DNA from: Trichostrongylus colubriformis
Taxonomy: Eukaryota > Nematoda > Chromadorea > Rhabditida > Trichostrongylidae
Length of the DNA: 64,000 nt
Assembly: GCA_963978905.1 (NCBI GenBank)
Contig: OZ022256.1
Location: forward strand, 9,531,501-9,595,500
Direction of reading: 5' to 3'
The notes below the pieces were generated by a model. That model saw nothing but the letters and a program-made list of their open reading frames with translations, had not been told where the DNA came from and searched no databases. A program made the position numbers and the translations under genes. Shown one piece after another: positions 38,532 to 49,294 of this stretch. The stretch's first letter is position 1. Each line of letters begins with the position of its first letter.

Positions 38532-39540
38532 TCTGCAACAAACAGCTGATTGTAGGGTTTCTCAATCCAATTCGGACAAGCTAGAGTCCAGAGAAGCAGA
38601 GCCCAAGTATCACATACAGTGGAATAAGCCACTATACCTTTTCTATCATATTCTTCCACTCATTTTTATCTCATCTTCGCGAATATTTATTTATTTATTT
38701 TATTTATTGCATGCACAACAGGTACATGAAGCATGAGCTACTAAAATAGAATAGCACCAACGAGCAACATAATCCAGAGAAGAAACGTCATCTTGCTAAA
38801 AGTCACAGGAATGTAAAACAAGGAATTCAGCAGCATATGAAAATAAGAAGAGAAAAATAGTTCCGATTTGTCTCAGTGTCAGATGCGAACAAGTAATCGA
38901 TAGCACCATTACGACAAGTAATTGCGCAGTGCCTTTTTGAACTGAAATATGCTCCCTGGCAAGCCAAATCTCTTGGCAAATTTACAAAATTCAGAAGCAG
39001 CCCGACTGACAAAAAACTTGGCTCTGACATCTGACCTTGACCTAGGAAGACCAAGTTTGAACTTTCCGCCCCGAGTAGAAGACGGACAAAGGGTGAGAGC
39101 GCCTTTAAGGTCTACCATTGACTTTCCTAAAAGTATAAAGTAAGCCAATATCACATCCAAAAAATCGATATCACGAGTAATTTAACTTCCAACAACACGT
39201 TCGGTCTCTCATTCAACCCAATAAAACACCAGACGCCGTCATCAATTACCTTTTCACATGCACTTCAACCCACTAAAGGTCTGCGACAGAGAGCTGATTG
39301 TAGGGTTTCTCAGTTCAGTTCGGACAAGCTAGAGTCTAGAGAAGCAGAGCCCAAGTATCACATACAGTGGAATAAGCCACTATACCTTTTCTGTCATGTT
39401 CTTCCACTCATTTTTATCTCATCTTCGCGAATATCACATCCCAAAAATCGATATCACGTGTAATTCAACTTCCAACTCTCTCAACCCACTAAAACACCAG
39501 ACGACATCATCAATTACCTTTTCACATGCACTATGGGGTC
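38532..39540 (+). repeat. Direct duplication A-B-A-B interrupted by a retrotransposon
   Basis: Block A (about 157 bp) at 38532-38688 and 39281-39437 shares AGCTGATTGTAGGGTTTCTC and CCCAAGTATCACATACAGTG. Block B at 39149-39280 and 39438-39540 shares AAATCGATATCACG and ATCAATTACCTTTTCACATG. The first A-B junction is split by the retrotransposon; the second is intact. Confidence 0.88.
38686..39148 (-). mobile_element. 5'-truncated CR1/L2-like non-LTR retrotransposon
   Basis: The minus strand encodes a reverse transcriptase C-terminus: ILAYFILLGK, LTLCPSSTRGGKFKLGLP, DVRAKFFVSRAASEF and FQFKKALRNYLS, then a 3' untranslated part and an (AAAT)n-type tail (38686-38710 on the + strand). The insert sits inside a locally duplicated sequence with AATAT on both sides as a probable target duplication. 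The uninterrupted site is present at about 39427-39443. Confidence 0.88.
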
Positions 39541-41176
39541 AGCGGGCTAACCCAAAAATGTGTCCTTCATACGAGTTGAGTTTGTGTACGAATCTATGAG
39601 TCATATTCGAATCTGTACATGCAAAACATCACTATCGCTCACTTGATCGCATCAAGGTGAGGCGGCGCCGTGGTGTTCGTTTCGGTTCCACTTTTCCCAT
39701 TTGAACATTTGTTCTCAGTGGCTTCCATCTACAATTTAGGTATCTACATTTGCACTTTCATTTGTTTTCATTCGTCCTTTTAACAATCGCATCCAATAAT
39801 AGCTCATTGTACAAATAAGACCTCCTTCGCCGTCCATTTCGAAGAGGGCGGACCACGTTGAAAAAGGGCGGCTCGCGTCAAAACAGGTGGCAACTATTGA
39901 AACCGGACGGCCTGTCAAAGAAAAGCCCACAATCACAGAGAATATCCTCACAATCTTCTTGGGCTCCTAGCTTTCATCCGGTTGACTCACTCCATAATCT
40001 TCATGGGCCACATTACCCCCTATCACAGTTTTTGAAGGGAATGCAATATAGTTTGATTTATGTGGTAGAGAGAATGTCATTGATGTTGAGTTTAGGTAAA
40101 ACCTTCTCCAATCACCCCATAAAAAGAGATTATCGTCGTTTTCATTTACGATGAGTGATTTGGATGACACGAAGGTTTCCATAGCAACTCTCGTTCAAAA
40201 TGCCTGATCACACTTGCATAATACCTCTTCTATATTGGCTGGCTCTTATCTCGTCCAAGAAAGGGTACCTTTTCATGGAAATTTCCCATAATTTCGAACG
40301 CTGAAGAATCCTGTTTGACGTTAAAACAACTTTCCGGCTAGAAATTTTTCTACGCATCGGCGGTAACCTTGTGCTCTTTACAAAACAATCATTTTTTCAC
40401 TTTTTATTCTTTTCATTCCTCATTCTTTTTGTTCCTCGGGATACTGTATGTGTTCTGCAAAAGTTAAATGTCAATATTGACGATACTTTTTTAAATTTCT
40501 TTACTAAAATTCTAGAATTCAGTAGTACGTCGCGAAATTCTTCGTCCTCCCTTTCGCCCTTCCTGTGAAGGTTCTCAATACCATTGCTGTTTCTTGGCTG
40601 AACGTTTGCTTCGAATTACCGTACGTCCATACGAACCTCCCACCTTGTCATGAAAAGGGGATCATCGCGAGAGAGGGCAAAGCTCGAGTGATCGAAAATT
40701 TCTGGGAAATACCTTTACATAAATCTAGATCGATGATGAGAATTTTTGTTCAAATTTGTTCTCCTTACGCTTGCTTTGCATATAAAATTAATTTTTATCA
40801 GATTTACCATATTAACTATGTTTTTAAGTGTGAGGTTATATATGCGGTGGCCCTGTGGGTGGGGTAAACATTCTAGGTTACAGCACAATGCAAACAAGAG
40901 GAGAGGACAATGCCAAGAAGTTATCGTAAATCAGGAGTGTTGATTAACTAGCAGGTCTAGTCTTGGAAGGGATGGAATCTCGGGGTAAAAGCACCACATC
41001 TGTCCTTCCCTCCCCCCCCCCCCCAATGTCCTCATACAGGGGGGGGGAACGGGGCCGAAATACGACTCAACATCAAATAACCTCTACAGTATTAGCGGTT
41101 GCATGGTAGTACTGAGTATCTTATTACCGTAATTTTCGTGTTGCTCACTTGAATTCAATCATAATTTCTTTCATAG
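39541..41176. other. Unassigned DNA
   Basis: Contains a C-run/G-run pair at 41010-41048, ten C followed 15 bp on by nine G, which may form a hairpin. No gene seen. Confidence 0.45.
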
Positions 41177-41310
41177 CCGACACGTTCCGCGCTTATCATC
41201 TAGCCTGGAACCATTGCTAACCTCGGTAGTTACGACCACCCTCATTCCGCCCGTCAAATACCACCCTCCTGTTAAGGAGTCTTCGTCCCCCCGGTGTATC
41301 CCGTTCACAT
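41177..41310 (+). repeat. Dispersed repeat G, copy 3
   Basis: CGCGCTTATCATCTAGCCTG, GAACCATTGCTAACCTC and CCACCCTCCTGTTAAGGAGT, in the same order as copy 2. Confidence 0.72.
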
Positions 41311-41419
41311 AGCGTCTCAGCTTCCTCTGCTGAAGTTAAAAGCCTCCGTATATGAAGTACTATGTTTGTTGAAGTGGGTTGAAGTGTTGAAGGTTGTTGA
41401 AGTGCTTTTAACAGCTGAG

Positions 41420-41640
41420 AAGAACATACGACGCTACGTGTATTTCGGTGGGGGAGGGGGAGGGGGACTTAGTATATGTAGTCATTACATATATGGCCAC
41501 ATCGCAGCAGAAGCCCTGAGGTGACTAAACCACATCTACCTCAACCCCCCACCCCCCTCCCGTGTTCCCTTTGGGTCAAATAAACTCACGGGGGAGGGAG
41601 GGGGGGGGGGGGGAGAGGAGACGCAACTTTGCGTCGACAT
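41420..41640 (+). repeat. Clustered G-runs, possible G-quadruplex region
   Basis: GGGGGAGGGGGAGGGGG at about 41450, C-rich CCCCCCACCCCCCTCCC at about 41545 and a G-run of about 15 near 41600, part of it inside family C. Four or more G-tracts of at least three lie close together on each strand. Confidence 0.6.
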
Positions 41641-41825
41641 CGAAGCTCCTTCCCCTCCCTAGGCTTAGGCTAAAATTCATATCCCCTCCTTCTACATGAA
41701 AAAAAAAACATCTGCCAAAGCATCAATCTCATCTGCTTTAGCCTGAGCCTAGGAAGGGAAACGAGCTTCGACGTCGGTGAAAACTTTGCTTTTCCCCCTC
41801 TCCAGCCGATTTTATTTGACCCTTC
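41560..41825. mobile_element. Family C foldback with G-rich arms
   Basis: Ends GGGTCAAATAAACTCACG and ATTTTATTTGACCC. The arms carry GGGGAGGG runs, AACTTTGCGTCGACATCGAA and CCCCTCCCTAGGCTTAGGC, mirrored by GCCTGAGCCTAGGAAGGG and GAGCTTCGACGTCGG on the right. The loop lies around the A-run at 41699-41710. Confidence 0.85.
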
Positions 41826-42149
41826 CCTTTTCTATCACGCTATCAATTTTTAAAGGATGATTCCGTATACGAAGTATTAAAGTCGCTAGCGATTGCTGAA
41901 CTCAAAAACGAAAGGTCGCGTTTAAGATGTCGCGACGTCGCGCGCGACCCTTGACATTTGTTGCTTGCCGTCTTCATTCGCTTTTATGTTTAATCGATTA
42001 CCAAGTCATGGTTATTTACATTAAAAACTCATTGTGTTTACTCAACTTTCATGTCACTTTTACAGCGATAGCACTCAACGTCATCTGGAACGTCAGAGGA
42101 GTGGCGGAGTTCTTGATTGATTAACTGACACGGGTGTAGTGGTCGTGAA

Positions 42150-45100
42150 ATGCTTCATCGTCGTGGCCACAGAATTCTAAATATTATTATTTCAATATGT
42201 TTGGTTAGTTTGACACCTAGCTTTTCGCTTATCGTCGCCGTTTGTTTGAAGAAGGAAAGGCATATCGATTTTCAGTTTGGTTTATTCGTCGTTATCATGA
42301 AAGGACCGTCTACGGACAGTGTTCTGTCGAAAACACCGTCATTCCCTGCATTACCAGACATTATTATTCAGACGACAAAAGAATTAGAAGCTGATTTAGC
42401 CAATGATTCTGTTGCTGATTATGAAACTGAACAAGACATGTCCGTTTGGCCATTTCAAAGTGAGTTCAGTGCTTCTTCTCATTGGATTTATAACCTTTTG
42501 CCTTTTACCCGCTCGAATCTGACTTTTATGGATATACATGCGTCTAATATTTCCTAATTCTTTCAAGTTTTATTTCTAATTTTGGATATATCTTATGTCT
42601 TTTTTTTTTCTCATGGGGCTTCCTTATAGCTAGTGCATTTACGCCATTGAACACTTTTGTTGGGCATGCTGAATACATCTCATCAGCATCGGAAGAGAAT
42701 GGAAACGATTACACAGCCTTCGGCACTGAATTTTCAGGAAGCAATTACCTAGAGACTGCACTGTTTGTCTGCAGCCACAGTGGTGAGGCTGCAAACGGCG
42801 CAAGCATGTTTTCGTTGTCGGAAGCAAATTTTTGAAAAAGCATACTCATAAATTGAGGAAATGATTCTAAGGAGTGATAACTGGGGAGCGGTGAGCTCGG
42901 TTTTTCAGTGGCTGTCGCTTTAAATGAGCAGCCCATGTGGCAGCCGATGTATGGGAAGCCTCAGAAGCAGTTTATCTTCCAACCTGTGGGATGTATGTAG
43001 ATTACTAATTAGTTTGCCAGGATCTCTCGTAATTTTTTTCTTTTTTTCCTTGATAGGAAGGATGTTTTTTTAATCTCAGGCTTTTTCAAAGGTGTTTCCA
43101 TTTCATATGTGAGGCAAGGAAGGATATTCATACAACTAGGAAATCAGCATGTTTTTTCAACTTTCGGTGGTAAATCGGGTTACATTCTCTGAATTATGTA
43201 GGGGTGCGCATTGCTTTCAAATCATATAGGTTAGTGTGTGGACCATATAGTGTTGGACCTGCCATGGTAACTCGACGCGTACCATTGCCAATTTACATTG
43301 CCATATCCAAACTATGTTTATATCCTATGCATTTGTATCATATCATATGTTGTTTTCTTATACTGCACAAAAATGCTAAAACACAAAGCAGCTTTGGAAA
43401 GTTTCTCAAATTCTCTTTATGATATAAATCTGTTGAGTAATCTATGAGCTTCAGGGTCAAATGGGAATGTGACCATTTCCGGGGATGAGATAGTGCGTTC
43501 AGTGGATTTTCTCAATGAAAACTTCGACTTTTTGAATCTTGGAAAATTTGGACCTGTCGAAGATGTAAAGATTGTCATTGTTGTACAGGTATCCACATAT
43601 CGTACTGTTTTTTATTTTTTTTTTTTCTGCTGTTCTTCCTATATTGTAGAAGAATCCTCTTCAGCGGACTGCATATTCTAGGTTCATAATCGCCCAAACT
43701 ACCTTGCATACCTCATTGAATCCCTTCGTCACACTAAAGGTATTGACGAAGCATTGCTTGTATTCAGTCATGATATTAATGTTACGCCAGTTAACGAAAT
43801 GATAAGAAATATCACTTTCGCCCGGGTGAGTACTTTAGCATCGTCTAGTCTCTCTTGCTTTTGATAATCTTTCATTTTCACCTAATTTCAATCCTTTTAT
43901 CCGCCTTTTCAAAAACCAGATATGTGTCCAGGTGCGGTAGAGCAGTCTAATCTTTTTTAATCAGCATTAAGCTGTCACAAATTCTGGCGTACATGAGCAC
44001 CACTTTTCCATGCGAAAGTCGTGGTTTTTATCGCGCTCATTTCGTGATGGGGAGCCATTTCAATGATCTTATTTGTTGATATTATAACAGTGTTTGAGTT
44101 ATTATGGTCCTGGTAGTATGCTTGATTACAGACTTTATTCAGGTTCTTCAAATTTATTACCCCTATAATATGCAAATATTTCCGCATGTTTTCCCTGGTC
44201 AGGATCCCAAAGATTGTCCCGAAAAGATGGGGAAGAAGGCGTGAGTTTCTTCGTCCTAGTAGTAGTACTAGCGAGTTATGTCGATCTGGTATTCATGGGA
44301 TTTCAGAGCGCTCGCTTCGCACTGCCAAAATTCTCTGTATCCAGACAAATATGGCAACTATAGGGTGGCAAAGCTTACGCAAGTTAAACATCATTGGTGG
44401 TGGAAGGTGAGCAATGTTTTCAGCGCATTTCTTATTTTATTTTCATTGCTTATTTTTTCTTATATCTGGTTTTGTATAAACTCCTGCTGTTGTTGTGTGG
44501 CTTGTTGAAAGCAACCTCATTTTGAAAAGTTCATAGAAGTATTTGAAAAACCAGCGAATCTCAGATATCGTCATCACCTTAATCGCAATCGGGGGTCATT
44601 ATACTTGCATGTATCGCTGACCTATCTTCAGTATCCTTAGTTTATCGCTAACGGCCTTTCACTTTGCCTGTTTCTTTGAGAAAGAACAGTGCACAGCGGG
44701 AAGGAAGATGGAGAAATGTTAATCTCACCCAGAATTTCCATCCAGTCTTCGGTTGAATCAAATACCGTCCAGTGGCTTACAATTATTTCTTGGCGCCATT
44801 CACATTTCTGCTTATTTTGTTGATTTGATTGTGATAGGGTGTTGAATGAATGTTTTGGTTCAGAATATCTACTTCTCAAAGTAGTAAAGCTTGAAAAAAA
44901 ACCTTTTCTCTATTGTGTGAAGTAGCACCAAAAGCCAAATCCTTCATTTTTGACTCTTCAAAGACTTGTGCATCATCTCTCCACGAAGAAACGATGCTTA
45001 CCGCATGGCTAGCTTCATGGCTGTTGTTCAGATGAACTACGTCTTCGATGGAGTGTTTGATCGATACGGTCTTTCTGATGCGTGGGTCTTGCTGCTTGAG

Positions 45101-47179
45101 GAAGACCACTACGTTGTTCCCGATGCATTACATGTTCTTCATGACATTATACAAAACCAAAAGAAGTAAGTTCTACTATGTGTACATAATATTGCAAGTT
45201 CAAGTCTTTCATGCTGCGTTGGTCGTTGTCATTCAATTTGAAAATTTTGATCATCTACCAGATAGTAACGAAAATATTTGAGGTATTGTGAAAAGTGCGA
45301 AATCATCTCATTGGGATCCTACCTTAAAAACTTCAACGCATATGGACCAAATATTGCGAAACTTGGAGCTCATCCATGGTATAGCTCCAAGCATAACATG
45401 GGAATGGCATTTCGACGTGAAACTTGGATGAAAGTAAAAGCATGTGCTGAGGTAAGTAAAGCTGATTCGAAATGCTTGGTGTTCCATCTGTTGCAACTCC
45501 TTCCACCAGTTTTAAGCATTGTATCCACATACCCTCTGATATATGATTATGATATTAATATTAGTGTCATGCTCAAAATATAATGGAGTATTAAGAAAGG
45601 GAGGGCGTCACAGAGTAAGAAGAAGTGTAGAACTAATTACCTCCACCCTTCGTTAAAAACGATTTCTCAGCCACATAGCTGAAATGTATCACGCTTCTTT
45701 CTCTTCGTTTTTTTCGATCCAGTAACCTTGGTTTCATCTCCTTTTTCTTTCAGCTTTTCTGCAAGTATGACGACTACAACTGGGACTGGTCACTAATGCA
45801 GGTATTACTCGAAAGCGCATTACTTGTATTTGAACTGTAAGAGAGTTTGTTAAAGGTAGTGGTACGATGTCTTCCACAACGTTTCCGAGTGATATTTACG
45901 AAAAGTCCTAGGGTTATTCATATTGGCGACTGTGGACTTCATACTCATAGGTTAGCTTCTCAGCTTTTATCGGTGGTTTCACTTCATTAGACCTCTTTGT
46001 ACGGGTTATATTCAGATGTAACGCGCACGACACGTACACCTCAACGCGTGCTCTGCTGGAGGAGCATGCGAAGTCCTTCTTCCCAGCACAGCTCAAAGTC
46101 ACTGATGTAATTCTGTTTCTTTTTGCTTTCTATTTCATTTTTATCATAAACCGTGCACTACTTTTTATTTTAATATAATGTCATAGCAAATTGTTCATTA
46201 TATGCGTGCCTGCAACATAGACTTTGTTTGAGCTGCTTTCATTTCTCCCTTTGATCACTTATTCATATCTCTTCCATCAATGTTTACGGTGTGCTATCAG
46301 GTGATGGTTGTTCGTAGGTGCCTTTTGTTGAAGTGAGGTTTTTACCTATCAAGGAATGATAGTCGAGCTATAACGTTGTCGTCATTGCCGCACTTCTCTG
46401 GACAATTTGTCCTGTAGATAACTTTTCAAAGAGTGAAGCAAGGCCTCGGAAGCCAAGCATCCAAGAAATAAGGAAATAGGGCAGATTGATTCAGTAGGAA
46501 GCCTGGTGTGAGTCGGTCCGTGAGATTGTAAGGCAGCCTTGTAGCCTCGAAGTTCCTCGAGTGCTGCGTTTGGCAAAGTTTGTTTAGTTACCATGGGTTA
46601 TCCATTCGAAAGATTGATTCACTCGAATATTTGCCAGACAATTATTGAGATAGTTTTCTTTTCTAACATTCGAAATGTATTATACTCAGTTTCATGAAGA
46701 ACTGGTTCCAATAAGCTTGAAGATGGAAGTACAGTATCGCTGGTGCTATCGCAATGATTGGGGGGGGGGGGGGGGTGGGGCATCCTACTATGGACTCTCC
46801 ACCTAAGCCAAGTAAGGGAAAAGAGCTCCTTTCTTCCTCCTTCGAGGCTTACGCAAAGATATACGCCTGAATGTGCAGGAATGCTCAAAAATCCTTCAGA
46901 GGTACTCAAAAAAGGAACTTCTTGTGAGATATCCCTCCCCTCACTGCGATAGCACCGTATCGTTCAATAAAGGTTAATATGGATGTATTACAGGTATCGC
47001 TTCGGTCTCCGAAGCCCTCGAAGGAAAATGGCGGATGGGGAGACATACGTGATCACGCGCTCTGTCTAGCCAATACGTTCCCATTGAACAAAACAGCTCA
47101 CATGATCCCCGAGTTGCATGATTTGATGCAATCTTCGATTCACATCGCCATTGGTATGGCTCGAAAGGAAGGCTTGTGA
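42150..47179 (+). CDS. gly-20: GlcNAc-transferase II (MGAT2 / GLY-20), 13 exons
   Basis: Alpha-1,6-mannosyl-glycoprotein 2-beta-N-acetylglucosaminyltransferase (GT16), a Golgi type II membrane enzyme that adds the second-antenna GlcNAc of complex N-glycans. Exons: 42150-42203, 42276-42459, 42630-42782, 43455-43588, 43682-43825, 44143-44240, 44307-44406, 45032-45165, 45283-45451, 45754-45801, 45856-45950, 46016-46106, 46994-47179. All joins are GT-AG and in phase, giving 529 aa; human MGAT2 is about 447, so the stem is longer. Residues 9-26 are the single membrane anchor after a basic tail. The catalytic domain starts near VHNRP (176) and carries FSHD (203), HHWWWK (284-289), the metal-site motif EEDHY (312-316), YDDYNWDW (395), HIGDCGLH (428) and NGGWGDIRDH (480-489), all in MGAT2 order. 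N-glycosylation sequons are at about 135, 208 and 218. Exon 3 and the 72-nt first intron rest on phase and composition only; the rest is certain. The last intron holds a MITE. Confidence 0.95.
42204..42275 (+). other. 72-nt in-frame first intron of gly-20
   Basis: GTTAGT donor after codon 18 and TTTTTCAG acceptor before codon 19. The length is a multiple of three and there is no stop in frame, so both the spliced and the retained forms are open. Splicing joins ILNIIISICL to FGLFVVIM, giving one clean 18-residue membrane segment. Retention would insert 24 residues, including a charged KKERH stretch, between the two halves. The spliced form fits a Golgi type II enzyme better. Confidence 0.7.
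46741..46957. mobile_element. MITE family B, copy 3, in the last intron of gly-20
   Basis: The most complete copy: GGTGCTATCGCAATG at the start and CACTGCGATAGCACCG at the end form a clear terminal inverted repeat. A G-run of about 14 follows the left tip. It ends only about 35 bp before the last gly-20 exon. Confidence 0.85.
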
Positions 47180-48883
47180 GCACTTCATCTTTTCTTCCAA
47201 AGTTTTCTGATTCTATTGAACATATCTTCCCAAACATATGCTTGCCTTAATTTTCCCATGTTTTCCTTACTTCTGGTCCAATAAGTCATAATTTAGTTGC
47301 AAGGTAGAATCCTCATAACAATTTTGTAATCTGTTTTCAAGCTTTTTTTCTTGATCGTATAATGGTTTTTCCTTCGCCTCATCTTTGAATTCGACGGGTC
47401 ATTTGTCTGAAGGTAGTCCTGACATTATTTTATCTTGTTTTGTTTTTGCACTGCAACGTAAGTACGGCTTCTGATTGCTTGCCAGTTTTGAAATCTCTTC
47501 CCGGTTGTCCACCTAACCATTGGTGAAACAATAACATACCTCCATAATCAGTGATGTAATGAGAAATCAGCAATTTTACTCCATTTTATATTTTAATTAT
47601 TTTAATGTATATTTTTGCTCCATACACCGGGTAATGGCTTTACTCATTTTTCAACTGTCCAGACTTCTTTAGTTTTGGTACATTTCAATTAGTCATGCTT
47701 GGTAGTTCTATGCTACATATTACGGGTATTTATAAATCGTTAATGTTCAATATTCGTGTTTCTTGTTGTCGTTATTGATCGAAATTATGATCTTAACGGA
47801 ATTACAAGGCGTTTGCGTCTGATATGCGTTGTGGTCGATGTCCGTTTTTAGTAATCTCGCATGGAGGGTCACGAGATCGCTGAATTCGAAGTATAGCATC
47901 AGTATTTAGACTGAGTTTCCAATAGTTCGTACAACATTCAACAGAAGCAGATTCTTGTGATGATTTTTACACTTTGTGTGTGATTTTCTGAAGATCTGGA
48001 AGATTATTTGGCATACTTAACTTCCAATTCGAAGAGATATACTATGACACTAAACAGGTCTCAAACAAGTAAATAGCACGAAAATAACTTGTATGTCATA
48101 ATTTTATCGACGCATCATTCTTTGCCCTTGTTCAAACCCTCCTGGTTTTTTCCCGTATCTGGTGTATAGAAGATATCAAGACCTACTTCATCGCCCGTAA
48201 CAGACCGATGTACCTGAGAGCAGATATGATCCACAAGGCTATGCCATTAGCGTAATTACCCGTGCTAAGTGTTGCTTACGGCTCCGCCTCTGGCATGTAC
48301 TTTGCGAGAAAAGGTCATGCAAACGATTGTCCTAAACAGATGAGAGGGATAATCGTAGATCGGTATGGTCTGTTATTGCACATGAATTAAGAGCTGCTGG
48401 CAAGCCGATCTGAAATGGAATGACCTGAAATGTCTACACGCGTATCCACATACGCCAGGTCCTCTACCAGTTTCCTATGTTTGGAACAAATTAGTATTAA
48501 ATGTCAATCTTATATCATCATCACCACTGCCTAGAAACTATCGTTGGAGCCTAATTTCATTGTCAGCGGTAAACTTTTAGCTGAGCAAAAACTCTCAGCC
48601 AAGGACCCTCTTGACCGAAAATCTGTAAGATTTTGAATTTGCGATGGTATTCTACCAATATTCAACTGAATTACTTCGTTTCATCACTCGACTATAATCG
48701 TTCTATCTTTTATATGCAATAGTAGAACAGTTTTATTATACCCTGTAGTACTCCAAAAGGCGCACACGATTTTGGCTGATTACCATAATATACTACCGAG
48801 CCCAAAGCAATACTCAGCGATCATCGAGCTCATTTTTTGCCGGGGTATCGAATGAATATTCTATTTACTATTTATTGCAACTA
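47180..48883. other. gly-20 3' flank
   Basis: AT-rich, with no further exon. A clear AATAAA near the stop is absent; the nearest variants are around 47280. Nothing else recognised. Confidence 0.45.
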
Positions 48884-49104
48884 TTAGGTTGTCCCGAAAG
48901 TTCCGGAACACCTCGACCTCTTTCTCTTCAAAATTTATTTCTTTACAACATAAAGCCTTTTGCAGCATGTCACATATCATTCGGAAGAGAATTTTCTGCT
49001 CTACAGAATGACATGACCTGTTGACTGAACTGAGTTCATGTTGTAAAGAAATAAATTTGAAAAAGTGGTCGAGGTGTTCCGGAACTTTCGGGAAAACCTG
49101 ATAA
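48884..49104. mobile_element. Mariner-type MITE, about 220 bp
   Basis: The left end TTAGGTTGTCCCGAAAGTTC is repeated inverted at the right end, where the complement reads TTATCAGGTTTTCCC then GAAAGTTCC. Inverted arms extend about 60-80 bp (GGAACACCTCGACC; AAATTTATTTCTTTACAACA) and a TA flanks the element. The interior CTGCTCTACAGAATG resembles the module in the mec-3 intronic foldback. Confidence 0.85.
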
Positions 49105-49110
49105 TAACTA

Positions 49111-49294
49111 GATGCTCTCGCAATCCACTAGGGACATTGTCATTGTCTAAACCTAAAATTGGAGAGAAAACGCTTTTTCTTCCACTAAGGCTCGAGTAAA
49201 AATATGTGCTTAAGTGTGTAAATTGAACCATCTAGATGCGTAGATGCGCACCTTTCAATGTCCCCTCCCCCCTCACCTCATAGCGATAGTACCA
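49111..49294. mobile_element. MITE family B, copy 4
   Basis: Diverged copy starting GATGCTCTCGCAATCC and ending CTCATAGCGATAGTACC. The interior keeps AAGGCTCGAGTAAAAATATG. It abuts the mariner-type MITE ending at 49104. Confidence 0.65.

Noticed and set aside
42150..42557. Unspliced 135-codon reading at the gly-20 start
   Set aside because: It runs past clear donor sites at 42204 and 42460; the spliced model gives a proper membrane anchor and continues in phase.
42639..42936. Minus-strand frames opposite gly-20 exon 3
   Set aside because: Shadows of the exon, with no homology.
44186..44508. Alternative frames across gly-20 exons 6-7
   Set aside because: Only the frame giving KKAALASHCQNSLYPDKYG and HHWWWK agrees with the MGAT2 family and with exon phase.
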